Shown: positions 60,321-64,000 of the stretch, piece after piece | How the letters are laid out: every line of letters starts with the position of its first letter | Numbering within the stretch: position 1 is the first letter of the stretch | From: Bailinhaonella thermotolerans | Lineage (GTDB): Bacteria; Actinomycetota; Actinomycetes; Streptosporangiales; Streptosporangiaceae | DNA length: 64,000 nucleotides | Direction: 5' to 3' | Assembly: GCF_003594875.1 (NCBI RefSeq) | Contig: NZ_QZEY01000003.1 | Location: 674,308 to 738,307 of the forward strand | The notes under the pieces: model-generated | Databases searched by the model: none | What the model was told of the DNA's origin: nothing | Seen by the model: only the letters and a program-made list of their open reading frames with translations | Made by a program: the position numbers and the translations under genes

Positions 60321-61886
60321 GTGAGCGACGTTACTCCGCAGAGCGGTGTCACTGAGGACGAGCCGGGCCACCCGCACCTGGCCGATCTGCGCGCGCGGGT
60401 CCAACAGGGCGGCGCGCCCAAGTACCACGAAGCGAACGCGGCGAAGGGCAAACTCTTCGCGCGGGAGCGGATCAGGCTGCTCGTGGACGAGGACTCCTTC
60501 GTCGAGGACGGCCTCTACGCGAACGTGATGGCCGGGGACCTGCCCGCCGACGGCGTGATCACCGGCGTGGCCCGGATCGACGGCCGGCCGGTGGCGATCA
60601 TGGCCAACGACTCCACGGTCAAGGCCGGGTCGTGGGGCGCCCGCACGGTCGAGAAGATCATCCGGATCATCGAGCGCGCCTACGACACGCGCATCCCCAT
60701 GATCTACCTGGTGGACTCCGCCGGGGCGCGGATCACCGACCAGGTGGAGATGTTCCCGGGGCGGCGCGGCGCGGGCAAGATCTTCCACACGCAGGTGCGC
60801 GCCTCCGGGTCGATCCCGCAGGTCTGCGCGCTGTTCGGCCCGTCGGCGGCGGGCGGGGCGTACATCCCGGCGTTCTGCGACTTCGTGAGCATGGTGGACG
60901 GCAACGCCTCCATGTACCTCGGCAGCCCCCGCATGGTCGAGATGGTCGTCCGCGAGAAGACGACGCTGGAGGACATGGGCGGTGCCCGCATGCACTGCGC
61001 GGTCTCCGGGGTCGGCCACCACCTGGCCAAGGACGAGCCCGAGGCGCTGAACGCCGTCCGGTCCTTCCTCTCCTACCTCCCGGCCAACTGGGAGCAGGCC
61101 CCGCCGCGCGCCGAGCCGCGCGACCCCAAGCCCACCGACCTGCGCGCGATGGTCCCGGTGAGCGAGCGCGTCGCGTTCGACATGCGCAAGTACGCCAGGG
61201 GCCTGCTGGACGAGGACTCGTTCTTCGAGATCCACGCGCTGTGGGCCAAGGAGCTGACGGTCGGCTTCGGCCGCCTGGACGGGCACCCGGTCGGCGTCGT
61301 GGCCAACAACCCGATGTTCAAGGGCGGCGTGCTCTTCGTGGACTCCGCCGACAAGGCCGCCCGGTTCATCCAGCTCTGCGACGCGTTCAACGTGCCGCTC
61401 CTCTTCCTCGCCGACGTGCCCGGCTTCATGGTCGGCACGGCGGTCGAGAAGGAGGGCATCATCCGCCACGGCGCCAAGATGATCAGCGCGGTCTCCGAGG
61501 CCACCGTGCCCAAGATCTCGGTGATCGTCCGCAAGGCGTACGGCGCCGGCCTGTACGCCATGGCCGGTCCCGGCTTCGACCCGGACGCCACGATCGCGCT
61601 GCCCACCGCGAAGATCGCGGTCATGGGCGCGGAGGCCGCGATCAACGCCGTCTACTTCAACAAGATCGCCGCGATCGAGGACGAGGCCGAGCGGCAGGCG
61701 TACGTCGAACGGCTCCGTGAGGAGTACGAGGCCGACATCGACGTCGTGCGGCTGGCCGGCGAGCTCGTCGTGGACACGATCGTCGAGCCGGAGGAGCTCC
61801 GTACGGAACTGATCCGGAGATTCGCGGACGCGAGCACAAAAGACCGGTCATTCTCCCGCCGCCGCCACGGGGTCACGCCGGTATAG
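60321..61886 (+). CDS. Acyl-CoA carboxylase carboxyltransferase, second type
   Basis: A 521-residue carboxyltransferase beta subunit of a different class from the one at 41068. The first-half site is FGPSAAGGAYIPAFCD and the second YGAGLYAMAGPGF. At the position of the propionyl-determining Asp of PccB it has a tyrosine (Tyr412), so its acyl-CoA substrate differs. Methylcrotonyl-CoA fits the nearby HMG-CoA lyase, but this is not proven. No alpha subunit is adjacent; it would need the AccA-type protein at 12119 or another. GTG start at 60321. Confidence 0.88.
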   Translation: MSDVTPQSGVTEDEPGHPHLADLRARVQQGGAPKYHEANAAKGKLFARERIRLLVDEDSFVEDGLYANVMAGDLPADGVITGVARIDGRPVAIMANDSTVKAGSWGARTVEKIIRIIERAYDTRIPMIYLVDSAGARITDQVEMFPGRRGAGKIFHTQVRASGSIPQVCALFGPSAAGGAYIPAFCDFVSMVDGNASMYLGSPRMVEMVVREKTTLEDMGGARMHCAVSGVGHHLAKDEPEALNAVRSFLSYLPANWEQAPPRAEPRDPKPTDLRAMVPVSERVAFDMRKYARGLLDEDSFFEIHALWAKELTVGFGRLDGHPVGVVANNPMFKGGVLFVDSADKAARFIQLCDAFNVPLLFLADVPGFMVGTAVEKEGIIRHGAKMISAVSEATVPKISVIVRKAYGAGLYAMAGPGFDPDATIALPTAKIAVMGAEAAINAVYFNKIAAIEDEAERQAYVERLREEYEADIDVVRLAGELVVDTIVEPEELRTELIRRFADASTKDRSFSRRRHGVTPV

Positions 61887-61985
61887 GTAAGGCTGTTCCA
61901 TAATTCGGCCTTTGCGCTCGACAATAGATTTACCAATGGCACGTCAAACCGCTCGCTGTTGCGGGGAAACGAACGCCTAAGGTCT

Positions 61986-61991
61986 TACGAT
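61986..61991 (+). promoter_or_regulatory. Leaderless -10 element for the two-component system
   Basis: TACGAT lies 6 nt before the ATG at 61998, consistent with a leaderless transcript for the two-gene operon. Confidence 0.45.
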
Positions 61992-61997
61992 CGGGTC

Positions 61998-62666
61998 ATG
62001 ACCTGCGTACTTCTCGCCGAGGACGACACCTCGATCTCGGAACCGCTCGCGCGAGCCCTGCGCCGCGAGGGTTATCAGGTCGAGGTGTCTCCCGATGGCC
62101 CGCAAGCCCTGGAAAGGGCTTTGTCGGGCGGCGTCGACCTTATAGTGCTTGATTTGGGTTTGCCGGAGATGGACGGCCTGGAGGTATGCCGTCGTATCCG
62201 TTCGGAAGGGCACGGCACGCCCGTGCTCGTGCTGACCGCGCGCGTCGACGAGGTCGACACCGTGGTCGGCCTGGACGCCGGCGCCGACGACTACGTCACC
62301 AAGCCGTTCCGGCTGGCCGAACTGCTCGCCCGCGTCCGCGCCCTGCTGCGGCGCGGCACCTCGGAGACGCCCGTCGTCCAGGGCGTCCGCATCGACGCGG
62401 ACTCGCGGCGCGCCTGGATGGGCGACAAGGAGCTGCACCTGACGACCAAGGAGTTCGACCTGCTGCGCGTGCTCGTCCGCGACGCCGGCAAGGTCGTGAC
62501 CCGCGAGCAGATCATGCGGGAGGTCTGGGACACCAACTGGTGGGGCTCGACCAAGACGCTCGACATGCACATCTCCTGGCTGCGCCGCAAGCTCGGCGAC
62601 GACGCGACCAAGCCGCGGTACATCACCACGGTCCGGGGAGTCGGGTTCCGCTTCGAGCGCGAGTGA
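61998..62666 (+). CDS. OmpR-family response regulator
   Basis: A 222-residue response regulator. The receiver domain has the acidic pair near residues 8-10, phosphoacceptor Asp52 (IVLDLGLP) and Lys102 (VTKPF). The C-terminal winged helix (about 125-222) has the usual MHISWLRRKLGDD and TVRGVGFRFE. It is 6 bp before the sensor kinase gene. ATG at 61998 gives the standard receiver start. The stimulus is unknown. Confidence 0.93.
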   Translation: MTCVLLAEDDTSISEPLARALRREGYQVEVSPDGPQALERALSGGVDLIVLDLGLPEMDGLEVCRRIRSEGHGTPVLVLTARVDEVDTVVGLDAGADDYVTKPFRLAELLARVRALLRRGTSETPVVQGVRIDADSRRAWMGDKELHLTTKEFDLLRVLVRDAGKVVTREQIMREVWDTNWWGSTKTLDMHISWLRRKLGDDATKPRYITTVRGVGFRFERE

Positions 62667-62672
62667 CGGGAG

Positions 62673-63944
62673 ATGCGTAGCAGGCTGCTGTTCTCCACGC
62701 TGTCCGTCGCCGTCGTCGCCGTCCTCCTGCTCGGGATCCCCCTCGCGGTGGTCATGAGCCGGCTGGTGACCGACGAGACGCGCGACTCGCTGGAGAGGGA
62801 GGCCGTGCGGCTGCTCAACGAGGTGGAGAACAGCGACCCGCTGGACCGTCCGATCGACCGTGACCAGATCGCCCGCAACAACCCAGGCCGGTACATCGAG
62901 ATCGACCTGGTGCCGGGCAATCAGCGGATCACGATCGGCACCCCTCCCCCCGCCGACAGCGCCATGCGCTCCCAGGTCCGCTCCGAGAGCGGCACCCGCG
63001 TCCTGATCATGATGGACGCCCGGGAGGTCACCGAGCAGTCCACCGACGCCCTGGTCATCATCGGCGTGGTGGGCTCGATGGCGATCGCGGTCGCGGTCGG
63101 CTTGGCCATCGTCCAGTCCCGCCGCCTCACCCTGCCCCTGCAGGACCTCGCGGACATCGCCGACCGGCTGGGCTCCGGCGACGCCCGCCCGTCCAAGCAC
63201 CGGTACGGCATCCGCGAGCTCGACCGAGTGGCGGAGGTCCTCGACCGCAGCGCCGTGCGCATCAGCGACCTCCTGGCCGCCGAGCGCGAGTTCGCCACGG
63301 ACGCCTCCCACCAGCTCCGGACCCCGCTCACGGGCCTCACGATCCGGCTGGAGGAGATCGTGGCGTCCGCGGACGAGCCGGACGTCGTGCGCGAGGAGGG
63401 CGCCGCGGCCATCGTCCAGGCCGAACGCCTGACGGCCGTGATCGACGAGCTCCTGTCGGCCGCGCGCCGCCAGCGCCACTCCCATGCGGAGCCCACGGAC
63501 ATCGACCACGTGATCGAGCAACAGGTCAAGGAGTGGACGCCGACCTTCAAGCACGCCAAGCGCCGCATCCAGGTGCAGGGCCAGAAGGGCCTGCACGCCC
63601 TGGCCACCCCGGGCGGCCTGGCCCAGGTGATCGCGACCCTCCTGGAGAACGCCCTGACCCACGGGGACGGCACGGTCACGATCACCACCGCCGAGCGCGG
63701 CGGGTCCGTGGTGATCGAGGTGGGCGACGAGGGCCCCGGCGTCCCGCAGGACCTCGCCACCAGGATCTTCGAACGCAACGTGACCGGCGGCAAGGGCACC
63801 GGCCTCGGCCTGACCCTGGCCCGCGGGCTGGCCGCGGCCGACGGCGGCCGCCTGGAACTGGTCCGCCCCAAACCGGCCGCCTTCGCCATCTTCCTCCGCC
63901 CGGTAGAAGAATCCCGTACCCGAGTGGTGGCGGGACCCGCCTAG
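62673..63944 (+). CDS. Sensor histidine kinase
   Basis: A 423-residue membrane kinase. Two helices (about 5-30 and 126-148) enclose a small extracytoplasmic sensor of about 95 residues. HAMP, HisKA with phospho-acceptor His213 (ASHQLRTPLT) and an HATPase domain (N box LLENALTHGD, G boxes GDEGPGVP and GKGTGLGLT) follow. It pairs with the response regulator just upstream. The small sensor suggests detection at or near the membrane. Its stop codon TAG overlaps a CTAG at the possible mobile-element end. Confidence 0.92.
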   Translation: MRSRLLFSTLSVAVVAVLLLGIPLAVVMSRLVTDETRDSLEREAVRLLNEVENSDPLDRPIDRDQIARNNPGRYIEIDLVPGNQRITIGTPPPADSAMRSQVRSESGTRVLIMMDAREVTEQSTDALVIIGVVGSMAIAVAVGLAIVQSRRLTLPLQDLADIADRLGSGDARPSKHRYGIRELDRVAEVLDRSAVRISDLLAAEREFATDASHQLRTPLTGLTIRLEEIVASADEPDVVREEGAAAIVQAERLTAVIDELLSAARRQRHSHAEPTDIDHVIEQQVKEWTPTFKHAKRRIQVQGQKGLHALATPGGLAQVIATLLENALTHGDGTVTITTAERGGSVVIEVGDEGPGVPQDLATRIFERNVTGGKGTGLGLTLARGLAAADGGRLELVRPKPAAFAIFLRPVEESRTRVVAGPA

Positions 63945-64000
63945 GGCGTGTTTTGTGGTTCTTGGTTGAGCCACATGATCAGGCTGGCGATGGTGATGGC
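63941..64000 (-). mobile_element. Possible transposase C-terminus, runs off window
   Basis: On the reverse strand the last 60 bp encode AITIASLIMWLNQEPQNTP and then TAG. This looks like the C-terminal end of an IS5-type DDE transposase, which often ends in a similar hydrophobic stretch. The stop shares CTAG with the kinase stop codon. The gene body lies beyond the window, so the call is tentative and the insertion sequence boundary is unproven. Confidence 0.4.

Noticed and set aside
1..64000. tRNA or rRNA genes
   Set aside because: I looked for T-loop-like GGTTCGA motifs and CCA ends and found no cloverleaf-compatible sequence.

Overview
This window is chromosomal DNA of a very GC-rich actinobacterium, with strong G/C at third codon positions and many GTG starts. 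A mycothiol-type formaldehyde dehydrogenase, a type VII secretion ATPase, a WXG100 protein, AccA3-like, AccE and PccB-like acyl-CoA carboxylase subunits, and a DUF574-type methyltransferase together suggest Actinomycetota, probably Streptosporangiales. The order-level placement is inference. No rRNA, tRNA, CRISPR array or prophage was seen. The only sign of a mobile element is a possible transposase tail at the right edge.

Layout. 0-5 kb: a tightly packed trio (GNAT-like acyltransferase, NAD-dependent epimerase, MMPL exporter). 5-7 kb: threonine synthase and an RpiR-type regulator, divergent, with a repeated motif between them. 7-11 kb: a short and a long membrane protein that share a C-terminal module, a small membrane protein and an MFS transporter. 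11-15.5 kb: a SAM-dependent methyltransferase, a biotin carboxylase/BCCP subunit, and a DUF2510 membrane protein divergent from a WXG100 protein. 15.7-20.2 kb: an MFS transporter, LysR and TetR regulators, and a secreted beta-propeller protein. 20.3-25.4 kb: a full-length EccC ATPase plus a small coiled-coil gene; the other ESX membrane genes are absent. 25.8-37.4 kb: a complete-looking Tad/Flp pilus locus (SAF protein, TadZ-like, TadA, TadB, TadC, Flp pilin, three TadE/G-like proteins) followed by a large membrane LysM/SARP-like protein, a lipoprotein and a secreted protein. 37.5-42.7 kb: two alkylation-repair genes, a NYN-domain protein, and the accE and pccB-like carboxylase genes. 42.9-46 kb: PEP carboxylase and an unusual repeat/hairpin region. 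46-57 kb: a membrane-anchored protein, fdhD and an FdhF/YdeP oxidoreductase, birA, a class III nucleotidyl cyclase, a PH-domain protein, enoyl-CoA hydratase, HMG-CoA lyase, and two secreted proteins resembling inactivated zinc peptidases. 57-64 kb: mycothiol-dependent dehydrogenase with an MBL-fold hydrolase, iron-box-controlled bfd-bfr, a second carboxyltransferase, and a two-component system.

How the genes work together. Biotin-dependent acyl-CoA metabolism recurs across the window: carrier/carboxylase subunit, two carboxyltransferases, the epsilon subunit, biotin ligase, a crotonase and HMG-CoA lyase, with PEP carboxylase supplying C4 acids. Surface and secretion machinery (Tad pilus, EccC/WXG100, MMPL and MFS exporters) is the second theme. 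Several metabolic genes have a TANNNT -10 motif only 6-8 nt before the start codon, suggesting leaderless mRNAs. Many intergenic gaps carry degenerate tandem repeats of 15-20 bp or strong hairpins.
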